Positions 30,225 through 37,741 of a DNA stretch of 64,000 bases are shown piece after piece. Where the stretch lies: the NCBI GenBank assembly GCA_021849425.1, contig JAJZSY010000004.1:1-64000 (forward strand). Direction: 5' to 3'. The stretch is from Pseudomonadota bacterium (GTDB taxonomy: Bacteria; Pseudomonadota; Alphaproteobacteria; Acetobacterales; Acetobacteraceae). The notes beneath the pieces were generated by a model, which saw nothing but the letters and a program-made list of their open reading frames with translations, did not search any database and was not told the origin of the DNA. Both the position numbers and the translations under genes were made by a program. Each line of letters starts with the position of its first letter. Within the stretch, counting starts at the first letter, position 1.

Positions 30225-30279
30225 CCTGCATCACCTAAGCAGGAGTCTCGGTCATCCTGGCCGAGCGAGGAAACAGGAT
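30225..30279 (+). promoter_or_regulatory. fds leader with mutually exclusive helices and possible pseudoknot over the fdsG ribosome site
   Basis: Helix A is CCTGC (30225-30229) with GCAGG (30239-30243). Helix B is CTCGG (30247-30251) with CCGAG (30261-30265). The loop of B, ATCCTG (30254-30259), is complementary to CAGGAT (30274-30279), which contains the AGGA Shine-Dalgarno eight bases before the fdsG ATG. Together with B this gives an H-type pseudoknot. The same loop can instead pair with CAGGA (30240-30244), which overlaps helix A. This looks like an anti-Shine-Dalgarno switch. It was found by eye and no covariation was tested. Confidence 0.5.
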
Positions 30280-30286
30280 AGTCGGA

Positions 30287-30760
30287 ATGGACCAGACGCC
30301 AGCCCAATGGAACGACGAGGCGGCACGCGCCGTGATCCGGGATCATGTCGGCGAGGAAGGCCCGCTGCTGCCCATCCTGCACGCGCTGCAGGAGAGTTTC
30401 GGCCATGTGCCCCGCGCGGCTGAGCCGCTGATCGCCGAGGCGCTCAACATCACCCGCGCCGAGGTGCATGGGGTGATCAGCTTCTATCATGATTTCCGCC
30501 GCGAACCGGCCGGCCGCCACGTGCTGAAACTGTGCCGGGCCGAGGCCTGCCAGTCGATGGGGTCGGAGGCGAATGCGCGGCGGCTGCTCGATGCGCTGGG
30601 GCTCGATTGGGGCGGCACCACGCCGGACGGGCGGATCACCGTCGAGGCGGTGTATTGCCTCGGCCTGTGCGCGACGGCGCCGGGCGCGCTGTTCGACGAC
30701 GAGCCGGTGGGACGGGCCGACGCCGCCACGCTTGAAGCCCTGGTCGCGGAGGCCGCGTGA
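30287..30760 (+). CDS. fdsG: NAD-dependent formate dehydrogenase gamma subunit (NuoE-like)
   Basis: FdsG is the [2Fe-2S] subunit of the soluble Mo-dependent formate dehydrogenase that reduces NAD+. This 157-residue protein has 'ILHALQESFGHVP', 'EVHGVISFYHDF' and the four cluster cysteines Cys83, Cys88, Cys124, Cys128 in thioredoxin-fold spacing. The start has AGGA eight bases upstream. It overlaps fdsB by ATGA, and its leader may be regulated by alternative RNA structure (30225-30279). Confidence 0.96.
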   Translation: MDQTPAQWNDEAARAVIRDHVGEEGPLLPILHALQESFGHVPRAAEPLIAEALNITRAEVHGVISFYHDFRREPAGRHVLKLCRAEACQSMGSEANARRLLDALGLDWGGTTPDGRITVEAVYCLGLCATAPGALFDDEPVGRADAATLEALVAEAA

Positions 30761-32310
30761 TGAAGATTTTCGTGCCGCAGGACATGGCCGCCGTGGCGGT
30801 CGGGGCGAACCGGGTCGCCGCGGCGATCGAGGCGGAGGCGCGGGCGCGCAACATTCCAGTGACGATCGTGCGCAACGGCTCGCGCGGGATGTTCTTCATG
30901 GAGCCGCTGGTGGAGGTGGCCACCGCCTCGGGGCGGATCGGCTATCGCAATATCGGCGTCGCCGACGTGCCGGGGCTGTTCGAGGCCCGGTTCTTCGACG
31001 GCGCGCCGCATGCGCGTTGCGTCGGCCATGTCGAGGAGATCGCCTATCTGGCGAAGCAGACGCGCTTCACCTTCGGCCGGGCCGGGATCATCGATCCGCT
31101 GTCGCTCGAGGATTACCGCCATCATGGCGGCTACAAGGGGCTGGAGGCCGCGCTTTCGGCGGGCCCCGCGGCGATTGTCGCCGCGGTGAAGGAGAGCGGG
31201 CTGCGCGGGCGCGGCGGCGCCGGCTTCCCGACCGGGATCAAGTGGGAGACCGTGGCGCGCGCGCAGGCGGACCGGAAATACATCGTCTGCAACGCCGATG
31301 AGGGCGATTCGGGCACGTTCGCCGACCGGCTGATCATGGAAGCCGATCCGTTCATGCTGATCGAGGGCATGACGATCGCCGGTGTCGCGGTGGGCGCGAC
31401 CAAGGGATATGTCTATATCCGCTCGGAATATCCGCTGGCGATCCGGATGATGCGCCGGGCGATCGAGATCGCGGAGCGCGCCGGCTATCTCGGCTCCGGG
31501 ATCAACGGCAGCGCGCATGATTTCGACCTCGAAGTGCGGGTCGGCGCCGGGGCCTATGTCTGCGGCGAGGAGACCTCGCTGCTGGAGAGCCTGGAGGGCA
31601 AGCGCGGGCAGGTGCGGCCGAAGCCGCCGCTGCCGGCGATCGAGGGGCTGTTCGGCCGGCCGACCATCATCAACAACACGATCAGCCTCGCCAGCGTGCC
31701 GTTCATCCTCGCCGAGGGGGCGAAGCGCTACGCCGAGGTGGGCTATGGCCGCTCGCGCGGGACGATGCCGGTGCAGCTCGCCGGCAATGTGAAGCAGGGC
31801 GGGCTGTTCGAATGCGCCTTCGGCGTGACGCTGGGCGAGCTGGTGGACGAGATTGGCGGCGGCACCGCATCGGGCCGGCCGGTGAAGGCGGTGCAGGCGG
31901 GCGGGCCGCTCGGCGCCTATTTTCCGCCCTCGATGTTCGACACGCCCTATGATTACGAGGCGTTCGCCAAGCGCGACGGGCTGATCGGCCATGGCGGGCT
32001 CGTGGTGTTCGACGACACCGCCGACATGGCGCAGATGGCGCGCTTCGCGATGGAGTTCTGCGCCCTTGAATCCTGCGGCAAGTGCACGCCCTGCCGCATC
32101 GGCTCGACGCGCGGGGTGGAGACGTTCGACCGTATCCGCGCCGGGATCGAGCCGGAGAAGAATCTCGCGCTGGTGCGCGACCTCTGCGAGACGATGAAGT
32201 TCGGCTCGCTCTGCGCGCTGGGCGGCTTCACGCCGTATCCGGTGCTGTCCGCCATCAACCATTTCCCGGAAGAGTTTCGCGCGCCGAAACTCCCTGCCGC
32301 GGCTGAGTGA
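30757..32310 (+). CDS. fdsB: NAD-dependent formate dehydrogenase beta subunit (NuoF-like)
   Basis: FdsB carries FMN, NAD+ and a [4Fe-4S] cluster and passes electrons from FdsA to NAD+. The 517-residue protein has an N-terminal thioredoxin-like extension of about 100 residues. It then has 'GRGGAGFPTGIKWE' (NAD/FMN binding), 'CNADEGDSGTFADR', 'GAYVCGEETSLLESLEGKRG' and the cluster motif 'ESCGKCTPCRIGSTRG' with a distal Cys in 'GSLCALGGFTPYPV'. Start overlaps fdsG (ATGA). FdsA follows 12 bp downstream. Confidence 0.96.
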   Translation: MMKIFVPQDMAAVAVGANRVAAAIEAEARARNIPVTIVRNGSRGMFFMEPLVEVATASGRIGYRNIGVADVPGLFEARFFDGAPHARCVGHVEEIAYLAKQTRFTFGRAGIIDPLSLEDYRHHGGYKGLEAALSAGPAAIVAAVKESGLRGRGGAGFPTGIKWETVARAQADRKYIVCNADEGDSGTFADRLIMEADPFMLIEGMTIAGVAVGATKGYVYIRSEYPLAIRMMRRAIEIAERAGYLGSGINGSAHDFDLEVRVGAGAYVCGEETSLLESLEGKRGQVRPKPPLPAIEGLFGRPTIINNTISLASVPFILAEGAKRYAEVGYGRSRGTMPVQLAGNVKQGGLFECAFGVTLGELVDEIGGGTASGRPVKAVQAGGPLGAYFPPSMFDTPYDYEAFAKRDGLIGHGGLVVFDDTADMAQMARFAMEFCALESCGKCTPCRIGSTRGVETFDRIRAGIEPEKNLALVRDLCETMKFGSLCALGGFTPYPVLSAINHFPEEFRAPKLPAAAE

Positions 32311-32322
32311 AGGAGAACCACC

Positions 32323-35163
32323 ATGGGTCTCGTCCATGAAATCGATTACGGCACCAAGCCCAGCGAGGCCGCCAGCCTCGTCACCCTGACGATCGACGGG
32401 GTGAGGGTCAGCGTGCCGGAAGGCACGTCGGTCATGCGGGCGGCGATGGAGATCGGCACGCAGATCCCCAAGCTCTGCGCCACCGACATGCTGGACAGTT
32501 TCGGCTCGTGCCGGCTCTGCCTCGTCGAGATCGAGGGGCGCGCGGGCACGCCGGCCTCCTGCACCACGCCGGTGGCCGAGGGCATGGTGGTCCATACCCA
32601 GAACGAGCGGCTCGGCAAGCTGCGCCGCGGGGTGATGGAGCTTTACATCTCCGACCATCCGCTGGACTGCCTGACCTGCTCGGCTAATGGCAATTGCGAG
32701 TTGCAGGACATGGCCGGCGCGGTCGGGCTGCGGGAGGTGCGCTATGGCTATGAGGGCGAGAACCATCTCGACTCGGTCAAGGACCTCTCCAACCCGTATT
32801 TCCAGTTCGACCCGGCCAAGTGCATCGTCTGCTCGCGCTGCGTGCGGGCCTGCGAGGAGGTGCAGGGCACCTTCGCGCTGACCATCGCCGGGCGGGGCTT
32901 CGAGTCCAAGGTGTCGCCGGGGATGGAGGAGAGCTTCTTCGAGTCCGAGTGCGTGTCCTGCGGCGCCTGCGTGCAGGCCTGCCCGACCGCGACGCTGATG
33001 GAAAAATCGGTGGTCGAGATCGGCCAGCCGGAGCATTCGGTGGTGACGACCTGCGCCTATTGCGGCGTGGGCTGCTCGTTCAAGGCGGAGATGCGCGGCG
33101 AGGAACTCGTGCGCATGGTTCCCTACAAGGATGGCAAGGCGAATCACGGCCATTCCTGCGTGAAGGGGCGCTTCGCCTGGGGCTATGCGACGCACCAGGA
33201 CCGGATCACCAGGCCGATGATCCGCGCCAAGATTTCCGATCCGTGGCGGGAAGTGTCGTGGGACGAGGCGATCGGCCATGTCGCCGCGGAGTTCAAGCGA
33301 ATCCAGGCGACCTATGGCAAGGGCTCGGTCGGCGGCATCACCTCGTCGCGCTGCACCAACGAGGAGACCTTCCTGGTGCAGAAGCTGGTCCGCGCCGGGT
33401 TCGGCAACAATAATGTCGATACCTGCGCGCGGGTGTGCCACTCGCCGACCGGCTACGGCCTGTCGCAGACCTTCGGCACTTCGGCGGGGACGCAGGATTT
33501 CGACAGCGTCGAGCAGGCCGACGTGATCCTGCTGATCGGCGCCAACCCGACCGACGGCCACCCGGTGTTCGGCTCGCGGATGAAGAAGCGGCTGCGCGAG
33601 GGGGCGAAGCTGATCGTGATCGATCCGCGGCGGATCGACCTCGTGCGCACCCCGCATGTCGAGGCGGCGCATCATCTGCCGCTGCGGCCGGGCACCAATG
33701 TCGCGATGCTGACCGCCCTCGCCCATGTGATCGTCACCGAGAACCTCTTCGACGAGGCCTTCGTGCGCGAGCGCTGCGATCTCGACGCCTTCACCCACTG
33801 GGCCGAGTTCGCCGCCGCCGAGCGCAACAGCCCGGAGGCGCTGGCGGCGACCACGGGCGTCGACCCGCAGCTGGTGCGGGCGGCGGCGCGGCTCTACGCC
33901 ACCGGCGGGAACGCCGCGATCTATTACGGGCTGGGCGTGACCGAGCACAGCCAGGGCACGACGGCGGTGATGGCGCTCGCCAATCTCGCGATGGCGACCG
34001 GCAATATCGGCCGCGTCGGCGTTGGCGTGAACCCGCTGCGCGGGCAGAACAACGTGCAGGGCAGCTGCGACATGGGCAGTTTCCCGCACGAGTTCAGCGG
34101 CTACCGGCATGTTTCGACGCCGGGGGTCCGGCAGGCTTTCGAGGTGGATTGGGGCGTTTCGCTCGACGCCGAGCCGGGGCTGCGGATTCCGAACATGCTC
34201 GATGCCGCGGTGGATGGCACGTTCAAGGGGCTCTACATCCAGGGCGAGGACATCGCGCAGTCCGACCCGGACATCAAGCATGTCACCGCCGGGCTCGCGG
34301 CGATGGAATGCGTCGTCGTGCAGGATCTGTTCCTCAACGAGACCGCGCAGTTCGCCCATGTGTTCCTGCCGGGCTCGACCTTCCTGGAGAAGAACGGCAC
34401 CTTCACCAATGCCGAGCGGCGCATCCAGCTCGTGCGCAAGGTGATGACGCCGAAGAACGGCTATGAGGACTGGGAGATCACCCAGCTCATCGCCCGGGCG
34501 CTGGGCTACAACATGAACTACGCGCATCCCTCGGAGATCATGGACGAGATCGCGCGGCTGACGCCGAGCTTCGCGGGCGTGTCATTCGACCTGCTGGAGC
34601 GGGAGGGCTCGGTGCAGTGGCCGTGCAACGAGACGGCGCCGGAGGGCACGCCGGTGATGCATGTGGGCGGGTTCGTCCGCGGTCAGGGGCGGTTCTTCGT
34701 GACGGAATACGTCGCGACCGACGAGAAGACCGGGCCGCGCTTCCCGCTGCTGCTGACCACCGGGCGCATCCTGTCGCAATACAATGTCGGCGCGCAGACG
34801 CGACGCACGGCGAATACCGCCTGGCATGAGGAGGATCTGCTGGAGATCCATCCGCACGATGCCGAGCAGCGCGGGATCAATGACGGCGCGTGGGTGAAGC
34901 TCGCGAGCCGGGCCGGCGAAACCTCGCTGCGGGCGAAGGTGACCGACCGGGTCGCGCCGGGGGTGGTCTACACCACCTTCCATCACCCGATGACGATGGC
35001 CAATGTCGTCACCACCGACTATTCGGACTGGGCGACCAACTGCCCCGAATACAAGGTGACGGCGGTGCAGGTCTCGCCCTCGAACGGGCCGACGGCGACG
35101 CAGCAGGACTACGCCGATCTCGGCCGTCGGACGCGGCAGATCGAGGCCGTGCCGGCGGAATGA
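32323..35163 (+). CDS. fdsA: NAD-dependent formate dehydrogenase alpha (molybdopterin) subunit
   Basis: FdsA oxidises formate to CO2 at a bis-MGD molybdenum site. In order the 946 residues show a [2Fe-2S] ferredoxin domain ('DSFGSCRLCLVEIEG'), the His-Cys3 motif 'DHPLDCLTCSANGNCELQ', two [4Fe-4S] sites ('CIVCSRCVRACEEV', 'CVSCGACVQACPT'), and the proximal cluster 'CAYCGVGCSFKAEM'. The catalytic domain has Mo-ligand Cys372 and His373 in NNVDTCARVCHSPTGYG, so this is a Cys and not a selenocysteine enzyme. The C-terminal domain binds the pterin. SD is AAGGAG before ATG 32323. Overlaps fdhD by ATGA. Confidence 0.97.
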   Translation: MGLVHEIDYGTKPSEAASLVTLTIDGVRVSVPEGTSVMRAAMEIGTQIPKLCATDMLDSFGSCRLCLVEIEGRAGTPASCTTPVAEGMVVHTQNERLGKLRRGVMELYISDHPLDCLTCSANGNCELQDMAGAVGLREVRYGYEGENHLDSVKDLSNPYFQFDPAKCIVCSRCVRACEEVQGTFALTIAGRGFESKVSPGMEESFFESECVSCGACVQACPTATLMEKSVVEIGQPEHSVVTTCAYCGVGCSFKAEMRGEELVRMVPYKDGKANHGHSCVKGRFAWGYATHQDRITRPMIRAKISDPWREVSWDEAIGHVAAEFKRIQATYGKGSVGGITSSRCTNEETFLVQKLVRAGFGNNNVDTCARVCHSPTGYGLSQTFGTSAGTQDFDSVEQADVILLIGANPTDGHPVFGSRMKKRLREGAKLIVIDPRRIDLVRTPHVEAAHHLPLRPGTNVAMLTALAHVIVTENLFDEAFVRERCDLDAFTHWAEFAAAERNSPEALAATTGVDPQLVRAAARLYATGGNAAIYYGLGVTEHSQGTTAVMALANLAMATGNIGRVGVGVNPLRGQNNVQGSCDMGSFPHEFSGYRHVSTPGVRQAFEVDWGVSLDAEPGLRIPNMLDAAVDGTFKGLYIQGEDIAQSDPDIKHVTAGLAAMECVVVQDLFLNETAQFAHVFLPGSTFLEKNGTFTNAERRIQLVRKVMTPKNGYEDWEITQLIARALGYNMNYAHPSEIMDEIARLTPSFAGVSFDLLEREGSVQWPCNETAPEGTPVMHVGGFVRGQGRFFVTEYVATDEKTGPRFPLLLTTGRILSQYNVGAQTRRTANTAWHEEDLLEIHPHDAEQRGINDGAWVKLASRAGETSLRAKVTDRVAPGVVYTTFHHPMTMANVVTTDYSDWATNCPEYKVTAVQVSPSNGPTATQQDYADLGRRTRQIEAVPAE

Positions 35164-35987
35164 CGGCTCTGCCCGCCCCTGTCGTGCGGGTGGCGGCGAC
35201 GGCGTTCCATCATGGCGACGTCGTCGCCGGCACCAGGCTGGTGCCGGAGGAGACGGCCGTGGCGCTGAGCTACGACCGGGTCGGCTATGCCGTGATGATG
35301 GCGACGCCGCGCGATCTTGAGGATTTCGCGATCGGGTTCAGCCTGTCGGAAGGGATCGTCGACCGCGCGGAGGATGTGCGGGAGTGCCGCATCGTCGCCG
35401 TCGAGGACGGGGTGGAGTGCCGGATGCGGGTTGGCGCGGAGATCGGCGAGCGGCTCGCCCGCCGGCGGCGCCACCTTGCCGGGGCGCTGGGCTGCGGGCT
35501 GTGCGGGCTGGAGAGCCTGGCGGAGGCGAACCGGCGCCTGCCGATGGTCGGCTCGGCGCTGACCGTGTCCGCCGAGGCGGTGATGCAGGGGATGCGGGCG
35601 ATGGCCGCGCAGCAGGCGCTCAACCGCGAGACCAGGGCGGTTCACGCCGCCGGGTTTCTCGACCCGGCGGATGGCGCGGTGCTGGTGCGCGAGGATGTCG
35701 GCCGGCACAACGCGCTCGACAAGGTGTTCGGCGCCCTCGCCCGCGCCGGACGGGCTGCCGCCGGCGGGGTGGTGCTGATGACCAGCCGGGTCTCGATCGA
35801 GCTGATCCAGAAATGCGCGGTGGCCGGCGCGCCGGTGATCGTCGCGGTGTCGGTGCCGAGCGCCCATGCGATCCGCGCCGCCGAATCGGCCGGACTCACC
35901 CTCGCCGCCGTGGCGCGCGATGACGGATTTGAAGTTTTCACCCACGAAACACGCATTCGTTTTGGAGCTGCCAGCCATGTCGCCTGA
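35160..35987 (+). CDS. fdhD: Formate dehydrogenase sulfurtransferase FdhD (FdsC)
   Basis: FdhD hands sulfur to the molybdenum cofactor of formate dehydrogenase, which is needed for activity. The 275-residue sequence starts in an ATGA overlap with fdsA. It has the redox-active Cys112-Gly-Leu-Cys115, 'LSEGIVDRAEDV' and the GRHNALDKV motif; the end is 'HETRIRFGAASHVA'. Upstream in-frame sequence runs antisense-like inside fdsA and is not used. It overlaps fdsD by 11 bp. Confidence 0.94.
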   Translation: MTALPAPVVRVAATAFHHGDVVAGTRLVPEETAVALSYDRVGYAVMMATPRDLEDFAIGFSLSEGIVDRAEDVRECRIVAVEDGVECRMRVGAEIGERLARRRRHLAGALGCGLCGLESLAEANRRLPMVGSALTVSAEAVMQGMRAMAAQQALNRETRAVHAAGFLDPADGAVLVREDVGRHNALDKVFGALARAGRAAAGGVVLMTSRVSIELIQKCAVAGAPVIVAVSVPSAHAIRAAESAGLTLAAVARDDGFEVFTHETRIRFGAASHVA

Positions 35988-36210
35988 CGACCAGGACCGG
36001 AAACTCGTTTACATGGCGAACCAGATCGCCACGTTCTTCAACAGCGCCGATGACGAGGCGGTTTCCAGCATCGAGGCGCATATTCGCAAATTCTGGGACC
36101 CGCGGATGCGGGCGAAGATCATCGCCTTCCGCGCACGCGGCGGCGAAGGGCTGACGGACAATGCGGCCGCGGCGGTGGATCGGCTGTCTCGCGAAGTCGC
36201 CAGCGCCTGA
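35977..36210 (+). CDS. fdsD: Formate dehydrogenase delta subunit
   Basis: FdsD is a small accessory subunit of unknown exact role, found in fds operons, thought to help assemble the enzyme. The 77-residue protein has the family core 'KLVYMANQIATFF', 'IEAHIRKFWDPRMRAKIIAF' and 'GGEGLTDNAAAAVD'. The ATG at 35977 has GGAG about ten bases upstream, within fdhD; an earlier ATG at 35920 is less likely. It ends the fdsGBA-fdhD-fdsD operon. Confidence 0.92.
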   Translation: MSPDDQDRKLVYMANQIATFFNSADDEAVSSIEAHIRKFWDPRMRAKIIAFRARGGEGLTDNAAAAVDRLSREVASA

Positions 36211-36218
36211 AACGGTGT

Positions 36219-36241
36219 CGCCGTAGCGAGACGATACGGCG
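36219..36241 (+). terminator. Hairpin just after fdsD
   Basis: CGCCGTA (36219-36225) pairs with TACGGCG (36235-36241) around a nine-base loop, eight bases past the fdsD stop. It lacks a clean U-run, but the AT-rich region follows. It may end or stabilise the fds transcript. Confidence 0.4.
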
Positions 36242-36272
36242 TTCCAAATAAAATTTAAATTCGTTTTATGCA

Positions 36273-36302
36273 ATTCCGCATTATTCGATAGTAATGCGGA
36301 AT
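36273..36302. promoter_or_regulatory. Perfect 11-bp dyad in the fdsD-FNT gap
   Basis: ATTCCGCATTA (36273-36283) and TAATGCGGAAT (36292-36302) are a perfect inverted repeat with the loop TTCGATAG. It sits in an AT-rich gap. It could be a terminator for fds, or an operator for the FNT gene. The short U-run after it (CGTTTTCC) favours neither strongly. Confidence 0.5.
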
Positions 36303-36388
36303 AATCGAACGTTTTCCTTGTGAGTCGTGGCACGAATACGGCAGCGTAACTGTGTATGTCGTAATTACTGCCAAAAATTCACGGAAAT

Positions 36389-36403
36389 GTGTTGACGAAA
36401 CAC
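36389..36403. promoter_or_regulatory. T-N11-A dyad in front of FNT gene
   Basis: GTGTT-GACGA-AACAC is a 5-5-5 dyad whose T (36390) and A (36402) fit T-N11-A. It overlaps a TTGACG -35-like element at 36392, with TATAAC and GATAAT candidates downstream at poor spacing. It may be a LysR-type or other operator for the channel gene. Confidence 0.3.
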
Positions 36404-36451
36404 TATAACGTGATAATGCCGCGGCCAGTCCAAGCACAAGGAGCGACAACA

Positions 36452-37276
36452 ATGGATTGGCTGAATCCGTCCGCACTGGCCGCGGCAATGAGAGACGCTG
36501 GCACCGCCAAGGGGAACCTTCCGGCCAGAACGATCGTGCTCACCGGTATCCTGTCGGGGTTGTTCCTCGGCTTCACGACGACGCTGTTCGTGTCCGCCCT
36601 GGTCGCCACCGGCAATCTGGTGGTCAGCGCGATGTTCTTCCCGGTGGGCTTCATCCTGCTGGTGCTTCTCGGCCTCGAACTGTTCACCGGCAACGCGGCG
36701 CTGCTGCCCTATGCCGGCATGGCCGGGCGACTCGGCTTCGGCAGCATCGTGACCGGGCTGGTGCTCGTCTATGTCGGCAACCTGATCGGCAGCCTGCTCT
36801 ATGCCGCCCTTTTCGCCGCGATCGATACCAAGTTCTTCACCGTGGCGCCGGACGCCGTGGGGGCGAAGATCGTCGCGATCGCGACGGCCAAGGTGATCCC
36901 CTACATGCATTCGGGCGGCGCCGGGTGGATGACTGCGCTCTCCAAGGGCGTGGTCTGCAACTGGATGGTCAGCCTCGGCGCGGTGATGGGCCTGGTCTCG
37001 CGCTCGGTGATCGGCAAGATCTTCGCGATGTTCATGCCGATCATGGCCTTCGTCGCGCAAGGCTTCGAGCACTGCGTGGTCAACATGTTCGCGATTCCCT
37101 GCGGCATCATGCTGGGCGCGAAGGTGACGGTCGGGCAGTGGTGGATCTGGAACGAAATCCCGGTCACGCTCGGCAACATCGTCGGCGCCGTGGTGATCAC
37201 CGCACTCGGCCTCTACCTCGCGCATGGCGCGACGGCGGCGGCGGAGCCGGCGGCGGCGACCGCGCCGGCGGAGTAA
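36452..37276 (+). CDS. Formate/nitrite transporter family channel (FocA/FdhC-like)
   Basis: FNT proteins are pentameric inner-membrane channels for formate, nitrite or hydrosulfide. This 274-residue protein has six hydrophobic segments, 'LELFTGNAALLP', the 'VVCNWMVSLGAVM' half-helix break and 'FEHCVVNMFAIP' with the conserved His. The ATG at 36452 has AAGGAG eight bases upstream; an in-frame ATG at 36389 would add 21 residues and has no ribosome site. Position right after fdsGBA-fdhD-fdsD indicates formate import for the dehydrogenase. Confidence 0.93.
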   Translation: MDWLNPSALAAAMRDAGTAKGNLPARTIVLTGILSGLFLGFTTTLFVSALVATGNLVVSAMFFPVGFILLVLLGLELFTGNAALLPYAGMAGRLGFGSIVTGLVLVYVGNLIGSLLYAALFAAIDTKFFTVAPDAVGAKIVAIATAKVIPYMHSGGAGWMTALSKGVVCNWMVSLGAVMGLVSRSVIGKIFAMFMPIMAFVAQGFEHCVVNMFAIPCGIMLGAKVTVGQWWIWNEIPVTLGNIVGAVVITALGLYLAHGATAAAEPAAATAPAE

Positions 37277-37300
37277 GGCGTTCCGCCTGCGCGACGCGAG

Positions 37301-37329
37301 GGGCCGTGCCGGCTGGCGCGGCCCTTTTT
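37301..37329 (+). terminator. Rho-independent terminator of the FNT gene
   Basis: GGGCCGTGCC (37301-37310) pairs with GGCGCGGCCC (37315-37324), with one T-G wobble and a GGCT tetraloop, followed directly by five T. It lies 24 bp past the FNT stop and just before the convergent DUF1491 stop. Confidence 0.85.
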
Positions 37330-37333
37330 CGTT

Positions 37334-37693
37334 TCAGAGCAGGGTGCCCTCGAAGGGCGGCAGATAGTCCGGCGCCTCGAATTCCACGACCCACAGATCG
37401 GGGTCGAAACCGAGCTGCCTCTCGACATAGGAATCGGCCCGCGCGTCGTCGACCGGATCGGGGCCGGTGGCGCGCAGCCAGGCCGGGCGGCCCAGCGCAT
37501 CGCGCGTCTGGCTCAATATCACCACCCCCATCCGGCCGCGCAGCAGCACGAGCACGCCGCCGGCATCCTCATCGCCACGGTGCAGCAGCATGCCGGGCCT
37601 TCCATCGGCGGCGCCGAGGCGCAGCGCCATCTGCACCCAGATGCCGGCCTTGACGCGCGGCTCGCTCACCGGGCTTGACCTCTCGACGGCCAT
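37334..37693 (-). CDS. DUF1491 family protein
   Basis: This is a 119-residue alphaproteobacterial protein of unknown function. The family pattern is seen in 'VKAGIWVQMALRLGAADGRPG', 'RGDEDAGGVLVLLRG', 'LSQTRDALGRPAWLRATG' and 'ADSYVERQLGFDPDLWVVEFE'. It is convergent with the FNT gene and divergent from the ABC importer. No signal peptide or membrane segment is visible. Confidence 0.87.
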   Translation of the reverse strand: MAVERSSPVSEPRVKAGIWVQMALRLGAADGRPGMLLHRGDEDAGGVLVLLRGRMGVVILSQTRDALGRPAWLRATGPDPVDDARADSYVERQLGFDPDLWVVEFEAPDYLPPFEGTLL

Positions 37694-37741
37694 ACCGAAC
37701 TCTGTTGATAATGACTAACGAAAACCCACGGGGAAAAGCTC

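Noticed and set aside
30217-30286. Known molybdenum-cofactor riboswitch in the fds leader
   Set aside because: The leader is too short for the described Moco motif and lacks its multi-helix core. A smaller, different structure is proposed instead.
30487-34527. Very long minus-strand open frame antisense to fdsG/fdsB/fdsA
   Set aside because: High GC depletes stops in this frame. The product is Arg/His/Pro-rich without motifs, while the plus strand has full formate dehydrogenase motifs.
37694-37741. TPP riboswitch before the ThiY-like gene
   Set aside because: Only 48 bp are available and no conserved TPP-motif elements are seen.
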